Positions 17,356 through 25,555 of a stretch of 47,905 nt of DNA are shown piece after piece. Source of the DNA: CAZVKN01 sp964627035. GTDB lineage: Bacteria; Electryoneota; AABM5-125-24; Hatepunaeales; Hatepunaeaceae. The position numbers and the translations under genes were made by a program. A model generated the notes under the pieces. That model saw nothing but the letters and a program-made list of their open reading frames with translations. It was not told where the DNA came from and searched no databases. Location: positions 1-47,905 of the forward strand of contig CAZVKN010000022.1 of assembly GCA_964627035.1 (NCBI GenBank), in the 5' to 3' direction. Within the stretch, counting starts at the first letter, position 1, and each line of letters starts with the position of its first letter.

Positions 17356-18028
17356 TGTTCACCTCGACTTTCATTCTAAGATCCACCTCCTGTTCAACTG
17401 CAATTATGCGCTGGATTACCAGCTTTCGATATTTATCCATCTGATCTGACTCTATTTTACGAGGAAGAGTAAACGGCTCGTGAAACATAATCAGACCGCG
17501 GCTAAACGGTTTCGGTATCATGTGTTTGTCCCAGCTTTTGAGCCGCCATGCGGGTTTGGCTGCAAAGCTGAAGGGTACGATTGGACAACCGGACAGCCGG
17601 GCGAGGTGCACTACACCATCATGCAGACTGTGACGAGGTCCTGTCGGACCGTCCGGGAAGATCGCAACAAGCTTGCCGTTACGCAAATCGCGCAGCATTT
17701 CTATAAACCCTTCTCTGCCCCCCTCACGCGGTGAGCCGCGCCGCGTCAGATAGCCTAACCGCTTAATTATCCGTGTGATAACCTCTCCATCCCAGCTACG
17801 ACTGACGAGTGCAGTGATCTTTCGGTTGCGGAGGTGATAGAGCGGCAGATTCATCCGACCGTGCCACATCGCCATGATTACTCCACCCTCCTTATGAGCG
17901 TTCACCAGATGCTCCTCACCGTCCACCCTATAGCGACACAACAGACCAATCAGGCGAATGAGCATCGGTCCAAGATACTCGCCGAGTGTCATAATCAACT
18001 GCTGTTTGATGGAATACTGTTTTGGCAT
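17345..18028 (-). CDS. DUF374 lysophospholipid acyltransferase-like protein (LpxJ-type candidate)
   Basis: A membrane acyltransferase of about 227 residues. DUF374 landmarks are seen: MWHGRMNLPLYHLRNR, SRSWDGEVITRI, RRGSPREGGREGF and IFPDGPTGPRH. The Campylobacter/Helicobacter lipid A secondary acyltransferase LpxJ belongs to this family. Overlap with lpxK here supports a late lipid A acylation role, which is inference. The start is uncertain: the ATG at 18028 (MPKQYSIKQQL) matches relatives. The open frame continues to 18160, but that extension is polar, low-complexity and unlike the family. No clear ribosome site is seen at either. Confidence 0.85.
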   Translation of the reverse strand: MPKQYSIKQQLIMTLGEYLGPMLIRLIGLLCRYRVDGEEHLVNAHKEGGVIMAMWHGRMNLPLYHLRNRKITALVSRSWDGEVITRIIKRLGYLTRRGSPREGGREGFIEMLRDLRNGKLVAIFPDGPTGPRHSLHDGVVHLARLSGCPIVPFSFAAKPAWRLKSWDKHMIPKPFSRGLIMFHEPFTLPRKIESDQMDKYRKLVIQRIIAVEQEVDLRMKVEVNSEA

Positions 18029-18166
18029 GGATGGTTGTTGTGTGTCTGTGGTTGTGAGTGCGATTAGATTGTGTGTAGATTCATTTCTTTTGGTTCTTCG
18101 CTGTTTCGTGTGGGTAAGCACTCGGGTTACATTTAACATTTCCATGAAGTAGTCTTTCAAGCGAAC

Positions 18167-18229
18167 AGTTCAGAGTACACGCTTCAGCGTGTCTTCCCCG
18201 CACACAGGCTAAAGCCTGAACTCTGAACT
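18167..18229. repeat. 63-bp palindromic element with 10-bp inverted ends
   Basis: Ends agttcagagt (18167-18176) and actctgaact (18220-18229) are perfect inverted repeats. Two internal hairpins are present: acacgc/gcgtgt with a 4-base loop, and aggc/gcct. It lies in the gap between the thioesterase gene and the DUF374 acyltransferase gene. The rest of the 18029-18404 gap has no gene I recognise. Confidence 0.7.
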
Positions 18230-18357
18230 CATATTGTAAAAATGACGGATCTTAATTTTGACATAATCCTAAATGCTCATATGAATATGAAATACTACCC
18301 ACACGAAGCAGCAAAGAACCTTTCTTTTTGTTTTCGCGTGCACGGGGCTACTCATTG

Positions 18358-18388
18358 CCCGAGTCGCCTAATTGTAAAGAGACTCGGG
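18358..18388 (-). terminator. Possible 3' hairpin after the thioesterase gene
   Basis: An 8-bp perfect stem cccgagtc/gactcggg with a 15-base loop, starting 16 bases beyond the stop codon of the thioesterase gene on the minus strand. There is no U-tract, so it is at best a weak or Rho-assisted end, or another palindromic element. Confidence 0.35.
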
Positions 18389-18404
18389 TAAAGAAATGGT
18401 AATT

Positions 18405-18836
18405 TTACGACTGTTTTGGATAAAGCAGCTTTAACCTCGCTAACAGCTCCTTGGGCATTCGGGTCGGTTTGCCACGTCCATTGATGAAACAATGCGCTGT
18501 CATACCGGTACATAGTGGTTCGGTTTCCCCGACTCGTTTAACTGTGTAGTTAAATATCGCCCTGCTGTTCCCGTAATCGGCAACATCCAGCTCAACTTCG
18601 AGTATATCATCATAGTATGCCGGTCGCAGATACTTGAGTCCGGCTTCAATCACAACAAGTACGTATCCGTCCTCCTCAATCTCCTTATACGGCTTCCAGA
18701 AGTCACGAATCCAGTCCGATCTCGCCCACTCAAAATACTCGTAGTAGTGAACATGATACAAAAAACCCATCCTGTCAACCTGACTGTACCTGACCTGAAT
18801 TCGTATCGGTTTCGGTTTAATCAGATCTCGTTCCAC
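18405..18836 (-). CDS. Acyl-CoA thioesterase, YbgC/4-hydroxybenzoyl-CoA thioesterase type
   Basis: A 143-residue hot-dog fold protein. The family signature is RYSQVDRMGFLYHVHYYEYFEWAR near residues 15-39, with the Asp that acts in the 4HBT subgroup, followed by the conserved P-A-Y-Y-D-D loop. It would hydrolyse acyl-CoA or acyl-ACP in the cytoplasm; the YbgC name does not imply a Tol-Pal link here, as no tol genes are near. GTG start overlapping the accA end by 16 bases, with GGATGG upstream. Overlap with accA suggests a fatty-acid or thioester housekeeping role. Confidence 0.9.
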   Translation of the reverse strand: MERDLIKPKPIRIQVRYSQVDRMGFLYHVHYYEYFEWARSDWIRDFWKPYKEIEEDGYVLVVIEAGLKYLRPAYYDDILEVELDVADYGNSRAIFNYTVKRVGETEPLCTGMTAHCFINGRGKPTRMPKELLARLKLLYPKQS

Positions 18837-19780
18837 CGACCCATCCGACGATATTTGTCAATCCTGTCGTCAATTCGTTGTTGAGGGTCCATATTCATCA
18901 ATTCATCCAAAGCATCAGCTACAACCCTCTCTACTTCAACAGCCGCTGCATCATAGTCATTCTGCGCTCCTCCCGTAGGTTCGAGGATAACATCGTCAAC
19001 CAAACCATGCTCTGAAATGTCCTTAGCGGTCATCTTCATTGCTTCGGCTGCCGTTTGAGCAAGTGAAGCATCGCGGTACAGAATAGAGGCGCACCCCTCA
19101 GGAGTAATGACGGAATAGACCGCATACTGCATTATATAGACATGATCTGCAACACCGAGTGCCAATGCCCCTCCGGATCCACCCTCACCTATAACCACAG
19201 CAACAATCGGCACATTCAGTTGAGCCATAGCGAAAAGGTTTTCTGCAATCGCAGAAGCCTGACCTCTCTCCTCCGCACCAAGTCCTGGATATGCTCCGGG
19301 TGTGTCAATCAAGGTAACTACAGGCAAGTTAAACTTTTCTGCCAGCTTCATCACACGCAGCGCTTTTCGGTATCCTTCGGGATGAGGCATTGCGAAATTT
19401 CGCCTGAGATTCTGCTTGGTGCCGCGTCCCTTTTGCTGACCGATCACCGCAACCTTGTGCGATCCCCATTTCGCCAAGCCGGATACAATCGCTTCGTCAT
19501 TTCGATAATTGCGGTCGCCGTGCAGCTCTGTGAAATCAGTCGTTATCCGCTCAATATAATCCAAAGTATATGGTCGTTTCGGATGCCGAGCGAGCTGCAC
19601 GCATTGCCATCTTGTCAAGTTTGAGAACACATCATCCCGCAGTCTGTAAGCCTTTCTGCGCATCCTCTCAATCTCTTCACTCAGTCCGATTTCACCGGAT
19701 TCAGAGAGCTTCTCCAACTCATTGATCTTTGACTCCAGCTCGAAGATTGGTTTCTCAAATTCTAAAATAAAACGACTCAT
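18821..19780 (-). CDS. accA: Acetyl-CoA carboxylase carboxyltransferase subunit alpha
   Basis: A 319-residue alpha subunit of the carboxyltransferase that makes malonyl-CoA together with AccD. It opens with the typical LEFEKPIFELESKINEL helix. It carries RPYTLDYIERITTDFTELHGDR, the oxyanion-forming VTLIDTPGAYPGLGAEERGQ, and GEGGSGGALALGVAD. Length matches the family. ATG start overlapping the upstream glycosyltransferase stop by four bases. No accD or accB is in the window; a biotin carboxylase gene lies far away at 42239. Confidence 0.97.
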   Translation of the reverse strand: MSRFILEFEKPIFELESKINELEKLSESGEIGLSEEIERMRRKAYRLRDDVFSNLTRWQCVQLARHPKRPYTLDYIERITTDFTELHGDRNYRNDEAIVSGLAKWGSHKVAVIGQQKGRGTKQNLRRNFAMPHPEGYRKALRVMKLAEKFNLPVVTLIDTPGAYPGLGAEERGQASAIAENLFAMAQLNVPIVAVVIGEGGSGGALALGVADHVYIMQYAVYSVITPEGCASILYRDASLAQTAAEAMKMTAKDISEHGLVDDVILEPTGGAQNDYDAAAVEVERVVADALDELMNMDPQQRIDDRIDKYRRMGRWNEI

Positions 19781-21441
19781 TGTTTAACCACCAATGCAGC
19801 AATTTTTCGCAGAGATTGTCCAAACCTCCGCGGTGATAAATACTCTACTGACAGGAGCGGCATCAAACCGCTTTCAAGTTCTGCGGTATCGGGGGTGATA
19901 ACCTTAAAGTTGATCCTTCGCTGCTTTCCGATCAACCCCACAACCTTGAGAACGCGGTCATAGTCCACTTTGTCATAAGCGAAAAAGATCTCCTCTATCT
20001 CCTCCTGTGATGTCAACCGTCCCAGCTCATTCTCTCCACCGAGCACAGGCAGATTCGCCACAAAGCTACCTACTGTTAACTCATCCGGATCAACGAACCC
20101 TACCGGAAAGTACGGAGCATTTTGATCTTTCCGCAACCGTTTAAGCACTTTTAGCCCGACTTCACCGACACCGACTATTAAGGTTCGTCGCTGATAGAAC
20201 CATCTCCAAGGTGCGCTCCGCTTCAGCTGCATCAGAATAACCCGCCATCCCCAAATAAACAGTCCCCCGATTCCACCACCGAGCAGCATGACCAATCGGG
20301 AGTAAGCGAATTGATTGAAAAAGAAAGTGAAACTGCTGTTAATCAGAAATCCGAGTCCCATCCCCCAGATGAGCGGTACAATCTGACCTCTTCTCTTTCC
20401 GTATCCACCGAATGCAGCAACACAGACCATCCACACAGTTGCATAAAGGGAGAGTACGAAAAACACCCTGAGAGACCACTCAGAATCTATCCCCCATTTG
20501 ATCATTCTTGCTGCTGCCAAAGCCGACCACAACAAAATCCAATCAATGAACGACCAACCGATCCTGCGGTATAACTGCCTGAGTCTGGCAAACATGCTGG
20601 CGAGAACTATCCCAAGATCAATAAGCTTATGACCGAGAAAAGGATAACGACTCCGAAAATGCTTGTCAACGAACAGATGCATCGCCCCGTAAAACGCCTT
20701 GTCCCTGTCAAAGTTGGTGCTGCGACGGGTTGATTCACCTCTGAAATGTACAATCTCGGTAACCGGGGCGTAGTGCACCTCCCATCCGGCAAGTTTAATC
20801 CTATACGACCAGTCAATATCTTCACCATACATGAAAAAATCTTCATCAAATCCCCCAACTTGATCGTATGTCTCGCTGCGCACCATCATGCAGGAACCGG
20901 CGAGTGAGTCAACCTGTGCCGGTTTATCAGAATCGAGATAGAGCAGGTCATACCGACCGAACAACTTGCTGTGTGGGAATAGAACTGATAGCCCGGAAAT
21001 TCGACAAAATGCAACCCAAGGTGTCGGTAAACCGCGTTTGGATGTTTTATCAAAGCTCCCATCCCGCGTCAATATCTTCGGACCCATCGCCCCAACCTCC
21101 GGATGCTCGTCCATGTACCGGATCATCATCCGCAGCGAATCCTCACGAATCAATGTGTCAGGATTAAGAATTAAGAGATACCGACCGGTGGAACGTTCCA
21201 ACGCTATGTTGTTGGCACGCCCAAATCCGAGATTGTTGTCATTTTCGATGAACTGTACTTCAGGAAACAGAGGTGTGAGATGCTCAATTGACCCATCAGA
21301 GGAGTTATTGTCAACCACAAAAAGCTCAGCCCTCAACCCCTCCGTAGCGGCATAAACCGAGCGGATGCACTGCTCAGCGAAGTATTTGACGTTGTAGTTG
21401 ATGATGATGACGGAAACGTCGTAAGATCTGTCAGCGGGCAC
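19777..21441 (-). CDS. GT2 glycosyltransferase fused to membrane domain and CoA-binding-like Rossmann domain
   Basis: A 554-residue fusion. Residues 1-265 are a GT2 glycosyltransferase of the rhamnosyltransferase (WbbL/RfbF) kind, with VSVIIINYNVKY, VVDNNSSDGS, the metal-binding LNPDT and the acceptor-site GEDIDWSYR. Five hydrophobic helices follow (about 272-403). A Rossmann domain (418-545) begins RRTLIVGVGEVGLKVL and contains PVGFVDPDE and LPVLGG. The second half copies the N-terminal part of polyprenyl-phosphate glycosylphosphotransferases (WcaJ/PglC-like), but the catalytic phosphosugar transferase domain is absent. GTG start, five bases after the upstream synthase gene. The role is probably in cell-surface glycan assembly. 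Confidence 0.85.
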   Translation of the reverse strand: MPADRSYDVSVIIINYNVKYFAEQCIRSVYAATEGLRAELFVVDNNSSDGSIEHLTPLFPEVQFIENDNNLGFGRANNIALERSTGRYLLILNPDTLIREDSLRMMIRYMDEHPEVGAMGPKILTRDGSFDKTSKRGLPTPWVAFCRISGLSVLFPHSKLFGRYDLLYLDSDKPAQVDSLAGSCMMVRSETYDQVGGFDEDFFMYGEDIDWSYRIKLAGWEVHYAPVTEIVHFRGESTRRSTNFDRDKAFYGAMHLFVDKHFRSRYPFLGHKLIDLGIVLASMFARLRQLYRRIGWSFIDWILLWSALAAARMIKWGIDSEWSLRVFFVLSLYATVWMVCVAAFGGYGKRRGQIVPLIWGMGLGFLINSSFTFFFNQFAYSRLVMLLGGGIGGLFIWGWRVILMQLKRSAPWRWFYQRRTLIVGVGEVGLKVLKRLRKDQNAPYFPVGFVDPDELTVGSFVANLPVLGGENELGRLTSQEEIEEIFFAYDKVDYDRVLKVVGLIGKQRRINFKVITPDTAELESGLMPLLSVEYLSPRRFGQSLRKIAALVVKQ

Positions 21442-21446
21442 TTTGG

Positions 21447-22205
21447 CTACCGGTGGTTTCGTTTGATTCTACGGAGAAACAGACCCTTGAAAAACAGTCG
21501 CCAAACCATAATCACCGCTTCATGCACAATTTTCTTTGACATTTTTGACTGACCGACAGTTCGATCAACAAAAATGATCGGAATTTCTCGGATCCGAAAG
21601 CCTCTCTTCCACACCAACCAATTCACTTCAACCTGAAAGGCATAGCCGCCGGTGCGGATATTATCGAGGTCTATCTCCTCTAAAACTTCCCGTCTGAAAC
21701 ATTTAAACCCACTGGTCGTATCGCGAATCGGAAGACCGGTAAACAGGCGTGTGTAAATAGATGCGAAATAGCTAAGCATCAACCTCCTGAGGGGCCAGTT
21801 GACAACATTTACACCCTTGATATATCGTGAACCGATCACGAGATCTGCTTCTTTGACAGCTTCTTTCAATTTGGGCAGCTCATCAGGATCATGTGACAGA
21901 TCGGCATCCATTTCCACTATATAGGAGAATCCATTCTTCAGCGCAAACTTGAAACCCTCAACATAAGCGGTACCAAGCCCAAGCTTGCCGGGACGGCTGA
22001 TCAGATGGACACGTGGCTCGCTTTTGTAAAGCTCCTTGACAATAGTCCCTGTTCCATCTGGAGAGCTGTCATCAACAACAAGAACTTCCAGATTAACGGG
22101 CTGTTCAATTACCCGACGGATTACCTCGGGAACATTCTCCCGCTCATTGTAAGTGGGTATAATGACAAGCATATCTGCATGTGGTCTTTTCTGTTCATCG
22201 TTCAT
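21447..22205 (-). CDS. Polyprenyl-phosphate sugar synthase (DPM1-like GT2)
   Basis: A 252-residue soluble GT2 enzyme that resembles dolichol/polyprenol-phosphate mannose synthase. It has VIIPTYNERENVPEVI, the nucleotide-binding VVDDSSPDGTG, and the metal-binding EMDADLSHDPDEL. The conserved GSRYIKGVNVVNWPL segment and the later GYAFQVE follow. No C-terminal transmembrane pair is present, so it is the DPM1 type, not the GtrB type. It would charge a polyprenyl phosphate with a sugar for GT-C enzymes such as the DUF2723 or GT39-like proteins of this window; that link is inference. Confidence 0.88.
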   Translation of the reverse strand: MNDEQKRPHADMLVIIPTYNERENVPEVIRRVIEQPVNLEVLVVDDSSPDGTGTIVKELYKSEPRVHLISRPGKLGLGTAYVEGFKFALKNGFSYIVEMDADLSHDPDELPKLKEAVKEADLVIGSRYIKGVNVVNWPLRRLMLSYFASIYTRLFTGLPIRDTTSGFKCFRREVLEEIDLDNIRTGGYAFQVEVNWLVWKRGFRIREIPIIFVDRTVGQSKMSKKIVHEAVIMVWRLFFKGLFLRRIKRNHR

Positions 22206-22211
22206 AACTAT

Positions 22212-23114
22212 TCAATTTCTCAATTTTGTCTGTAATTCATATCTCGCAAACGTTTCTGTCAATTCGGTCGGTTCATAGTTCAGCACATTCCTCGCCTTAT
22301 CAGTCACCAAACCGGAACGGAGCGGGCGATCTGCGGGAAGATTCAGTTCAGATGTCGCTACCGGAATTATTAATGATTTATTCAGTCCAAAGTAGTCTGC
22401 GATTCTCCGCGAAAAATCATATCGCGTAATTATCTCTTCACCGCCGATATTAAATATTCCGGTAATATCGGAATCAACGAGGCTCTTGATCCCAAGGGAC
22501 AGGTCATCAACAAAAGTCGCATTGCTCCATTGATCGTTGACAATTTTTACTTGCTTCCCTTCGCTCAAAGATCCAATCAGCCACGTCAGGAAACTGTGAC
22601 CGCCCTGAACAGAGTAACCGTATAGTACGATTGTCCGGATGATTATCCACTCATTCTTGCTTCCACGGACGATGTTCTCTGCAGCCAACTTTGATCTACC
22701 GTAATAGGTAACCGGATTCGGACGATCTTCCTCAACGTACGGTCCTTCTTCCCCGTCAAAAATGTAATCTGTTGACAGAAACAGCGTTTTTGCGCCGACC
22801 TTCTCAGCGCCGAGAATCACATGCTCTGTACCGTTAACATTCACATCCCAGCATCTTTCACGCTCTGTTTCACACAGATCAACGTTGGTCATCGCTCCGG
22901 CATGAACAATCACATCAGGTTCAATTTCTGTAATCCGGTCAATTGTACTCTTTCGATCAGAAATATCCAATGGATAATAAAGGTGCTCAATATCCTCGGT
23001 CACTGATTCATCCATCAGATCGCATCCGAACAGTGTCACTACATCAGTCGTAAGAGTGTGCAGCAACTTCTGACCGAGCAGTCCGTTACAACCGGTGATT
23101 AAGACCTTTTTCAT
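22212..23114 (-). CDS. RmlD-like dTDP-4-dehydrorhamnose reductase family protein
   Basis: A 300-residue extended short-chain dehydrogenase. N-terminal nucleotide-binding motif TGCNGLLGQKL, DVIVHAGAMTNVDLCE, STDYIFDG and the catalytic YYGRSKLAAE (YxxxK) follow the RmlD pattern. The likely product role is reduction of a dTDP-4-keto sugar, giving activated rhamnose or a related deoxysugar for the glycosyltransferases next to it. rmlA, rmlB and rmlC are not in the window. The ATG at 23114 overlaps the purE stop by one base (TGATG); an in-frame TTG one codon earlier is ignored. Confidence 0.87.
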   Translation of the reverse strand: MKKVLITGCNGLLGQKLLHTLTTDVVTLFGCDLMDESVTEDIEHLYYPLDISDRKSTIDRITEIEPDVIVHAGAMTNVDLCETERERCWDVNVNGTEHVILGAEKVGAKTLFLSTDYIFDGEEGPYVEEDRPNPVTYYGRSKLAAENIVRGSKNEWIIIRTIVLYGYSVQGGHSFLTWLIGSLSEGKQVKIVNDQWSNATFVDDLSLGIKSLVDSDITGIFNIGGEEIITRYDFSRRIADYFGLNKSLIIPVATSELNLPADRPLRSGLVTDKARNVLNYEPTELTETFARYELQTKLRN

Positions 23115-23584
23115 CAATCAGGAATTTTACAGCCTGCAGCCTGAAACTTTTTCAGCCGGTCGTGAATGTCGGAATTGGTCATGCTCAGAAACCGTGCTAT
23201 AAAAACCGCACAGTTGATCGCTCCCGCTTTCCCAACAGCAAACGTGGCAACCGGCACACCCTTCGGCATCTGAACGGTTGACAGCAGTGCGTCCATTCCG
23301 TCCTGAATACCTCCCGGAAGTGGTACGCCCAAAATCGGCAAATCACTGTGTGCCGCACAGACACCGGCGAGATGAGCAGCCATTCCGGCACCACACACAA
23401 TCGCACAGTACCCATTGGCACGTGCATCCGCTGCCAACTTGGCGGTTCTATCCGGGTTGCGATGTGCCGATGATACGATTACCTCAGTGGTGATTCCAAA
23501 GTACTCGTAATACGGCAGAGCCGCCGACATTGTTCCCTGATCCGATGGTGAACCCATCAGGATCAGCACTTTATCTCTGTTCAC
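23114..23584 (-). CDS. purE: 5-(carboxyamino)imidazole ribonucleotide mutase
   Basis: A 156-residue class I PurE of de novo purine synthesis, which moves the carboxylate of N5-CAIR to C4. The N-terminal MGSPSDQGTM phosphate loop, the catalytic SAHRNP, and the late GVPLPGG and AVGKAGAINCA loops are all intact. GTG start preceded by a perfect AGGAGG seven bases upstream, located inside the end of the DUF4837 gene. It is out of place among glycan genes; purK is not seen. Confidence 0.96.
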   Translation of the reverse strand: MNRDKVLILMGSPSDQGTMSAALPYYEYFGITTEVIVSSAHRNPDRTAKLAADARANGYCAIVCGAGMAAHLAGVCAAHSDLPILGVPLPGGIQDGMDALLSTVQMPKGVPVATFAVGKAGAINCAVFIARFLSMTNSDIHDRLKKFQAAGCKIPD

Positions 23585-24598
23585 CTATATCCTCCTGTTT
23601 GGATGAAATGTGTGTGCTATTGCATCCAACTGCCACAGATATTTCATCTTGGTTTCATCCGGCACAAAAACCGAGCCGCTGACAATATAATACTTCTGCT
23701 CCTCACTATCCCATAGTCCGTAGCTAAAAAACGGTCCGCCGCCCGTTGGACCCACAGTCGCCCACAATCCTCTGACAAGTGTGGCTTCGTATCCGTTCAG
23801 CACAGCAGGCTCCGATGTCCAATGATCGTCATAGTGGATAACCGGATCCAGAAACGCTGAACCGATCTGCTTACGACGGTCGTAGATAAATTGAGGTGTC
23901 AGTTCACTGCCGTCGCTCATCTCTCCCAACGCCACCGAGAACCATCTTTCGGGGTGATAACGAATAAACCGCACAAAATCGAGGCTGTCGTTTGATTGGG
24001 ACATCACATAGTCATGCTGGATCCGGAGCTTGAAACCGTATTGCTGAAGAAGCTCTTCGGAAACCTTCTTCTGCTCCTTCCGTCTGAACAGATCATGCTG
24101 AACTCGCTCTCTTTCAAATTTCACCGCCCAGTGAAAGAGCGAGTCACCCCACAGTTCGGTCTGTTGAGCAAGTTCTCGGTTTCTGTTTCCAGCCACTATC
24201 AAAAGCAGCTGATTACCTGCCCAGGCATCTTCCCGCTTAAAAATTGAAAACTCTCCGGACTCAACTCCGCTTCTGACTTCCGGCGTCAGCATTCGTCTCA
24301 ACAGCTTTGCTGTAGCACCCGTCCCGTTCAGTGTTGATGTCAACAGTATCAAAGGCGACCGGGTATGGCTCTCAAGAGCGCCACCGTCCGTCCACACAAT
24401 CCTGAACATCGGTTCCGGTTGAGGTGTTTTAACTATTATCCCAAACAGATTCTCAATTGATCTCCTGATAACCGGACGATCAATAGGATCCGCTACCACA
24501 ATTAGTGTACCTCCTGAACCGACTGAAGGTCTTTTCATTGAGCATCCGATGATAAGTACACTTATCGTTAGCAGCAAGATGCTAAATCGTACTTTCAT
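23585..24598 (-). CDS. DUF4837 family lipoprotein
   Basis: A 337-residue protein with a type II signal: LLTISVLIIGCSMK, with the lipidated Cys at residue 19. The body matches DUF4837: a start like GTLIVVADPIDRPVIRRSI, then RNRELAQQTELWGDSLFHW, FVRFIRYHPERWFSVALGE, and the close GYEATLVRGLWATVGPTGGGPFFSYG. Function is not known; the family is found mainly in Bacteroidetes and relatives and is presumably at the cell envelope. It overlaps the methyltransferase gene by four bases and ends next to purE. Confidence 0.85.
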   Translation of the reverse strand: MKVRFSILLLTISVLIIGCSMKRPSVGSGGTLIVVADPIDRPVIRRSIENLFGIIVKTPQPEPMFRIVWTDGGALESHTRSPLILLTSTLNGTGATAKLLRRMLTPEVRSGVESGEFSIFKREDAWAGNQLLLIVAGNRNRELAQQTELWGDSLFHWAVKFERERVQHDLFRRKEQKKVSEELLQQYGFKLRIQHDYVMSQSNDSLDFVRFIRYHPERWFSVALGEMSDGSELTPQFIYDRRKQIGSAFLDPVIHYDDHWTSEPAVLNGYEATLVRGLWATVGPTGGGPFFSYGLWDSEEQKYYIVSGSVFVPDETKMKYLWQLDAIAHTFHPNRRI

Positions 24599-25548
24599 TC
24601 GACCTTCTCAAAGATGTAATACATGCTGGAGTGCGAGCTGTTTAGTGCGCCATAAACCAAAGAACCGATGATGGATATGAATATTCTGAACGGCACTATG
24701 AAAAGTTGAGTCAAGCCGTTAGTTTTTAAGCAAATCTGCTCGCTTAACATTGAATTGTAAAATGTATCTAACGGCAACATTCCTGATCTTGTGAGGCAAA
24801 ATCCGCATTTTTCCGCAAGCTGCTTTAACGGTTTCGGTGAGAAATGCCACAAATGTCGAGGTGCATCCAATGCAACCCAGCATGATCGGTAGAGACGTGA
24901 ATCGAATGACTCAATATTCGGCAGTGCTATGAGCAATATGCCTGTTGGAGACAGAAGATTGTGCAACTGCTTTAGCTCCACAACGGGATCCGGAACATGC
25001 TCCAATACGTGCCACATGGTGATCAGATCGTACTCACCGACATCTTGCCCTGCGGATTCTCTCTCTGAGACAAACGACTGCAATGTTCCATTATGCACGT
25101 TGAGCCCAAGCCGTTCTGCCCATTGGGCAGCTCTCGACTCGGGCTCAATTCCCTCAACTTCACAGTGAGAACTGATTGAAGTTAAAAACTCTCCGGTACT
25201 GCAACCGACATCCAACACCCGTCTTTTCTGTCGGTCGTCTGAATTTGACCTCAGAGCAGATCTGACGAGATTAGATTTCCACGCGAGCATCAGACGGCGC
25301 GCAAATGAGTAACACTTATCAAACAAGCCGTCAGACGACTTCAATGTTATGAAGGGGTCATAATCATCACTCTGATAATGATCCGCTTCAGCCTCTTCAA
25401 GTGAGGACTGCAACTGAACCAACTGACATCGGTCACAGCGAATAAGCTGATATTTCCTGTCGCTCGGATCTCCAAATCGGTCACCACAGCGGAGGAACGG
25501 ACTGCAATCGCTTTCAGTCAGGCAGTTTGGACAGCTTTCGTACTTCAG
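24595..25548 (-). CDS. Class I SAM-dependent methyltransferase with N-terminal zinc ribbon
   Basis: The methyltransferase domain has the SAM-binding motif VLDVGCSTGEFL and the later LITMWHVLEHVPDP and PTGILLIALPN. This group usually modifies sugars or lipids in glycan clusters. The conventional start (TTG at 25422) would give 275 residues. The same frame stays open upstream and encodes a clear zinc-ribbon module (CPNC about five residues in, later RCDRCQ) typical of this family. No ATG, GTG or TTG precedes it in frame after the last stop. The start is therefore placed provisionally at CTG 25548, giving 317 residues; ATT at 25596 is another option. It follows the outer-membrane protein stop by seven bases. 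Confidence 0.75.
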   Translation of the reverse strand: MKYESCPNCLTESDCSPFLRCGDRFGDPSDRKYQLIRCDRCQLVQLQSSLEEAEADHYQSDDYDPFITLKSSDGLFDKCYSFARRLMLAWKSNLVRSALRSNSDDRQKRRVLDVGCSTGEFLTSISSHCEVEGIEPESRAAQWAERLGLNVHNGTLQSFVSERESAGQDVGEYDLITMWHVLEHVPDPVVELKQLHNLLSPTGILLIALPNIESFDSRLYRSCWVALDAPRHLWHFSPKPLKQLAEKCGFCLTRSGMLPLDTFYNSMLSEQICLKTNGLTQLFIVPFRIFISIIGSLVYGALNSSHSSMYYIFEKVE

Positions 25549-25555
25549 ACCGCTT

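Noticed and set aside
18029..18160. Extended N-terminus of the DUF374 acyltransferase
   Set aside because: The extension is polar, Thr/Arg/Asn-rich, begins with TTG, and does not resemble the family; it may be non-coding.
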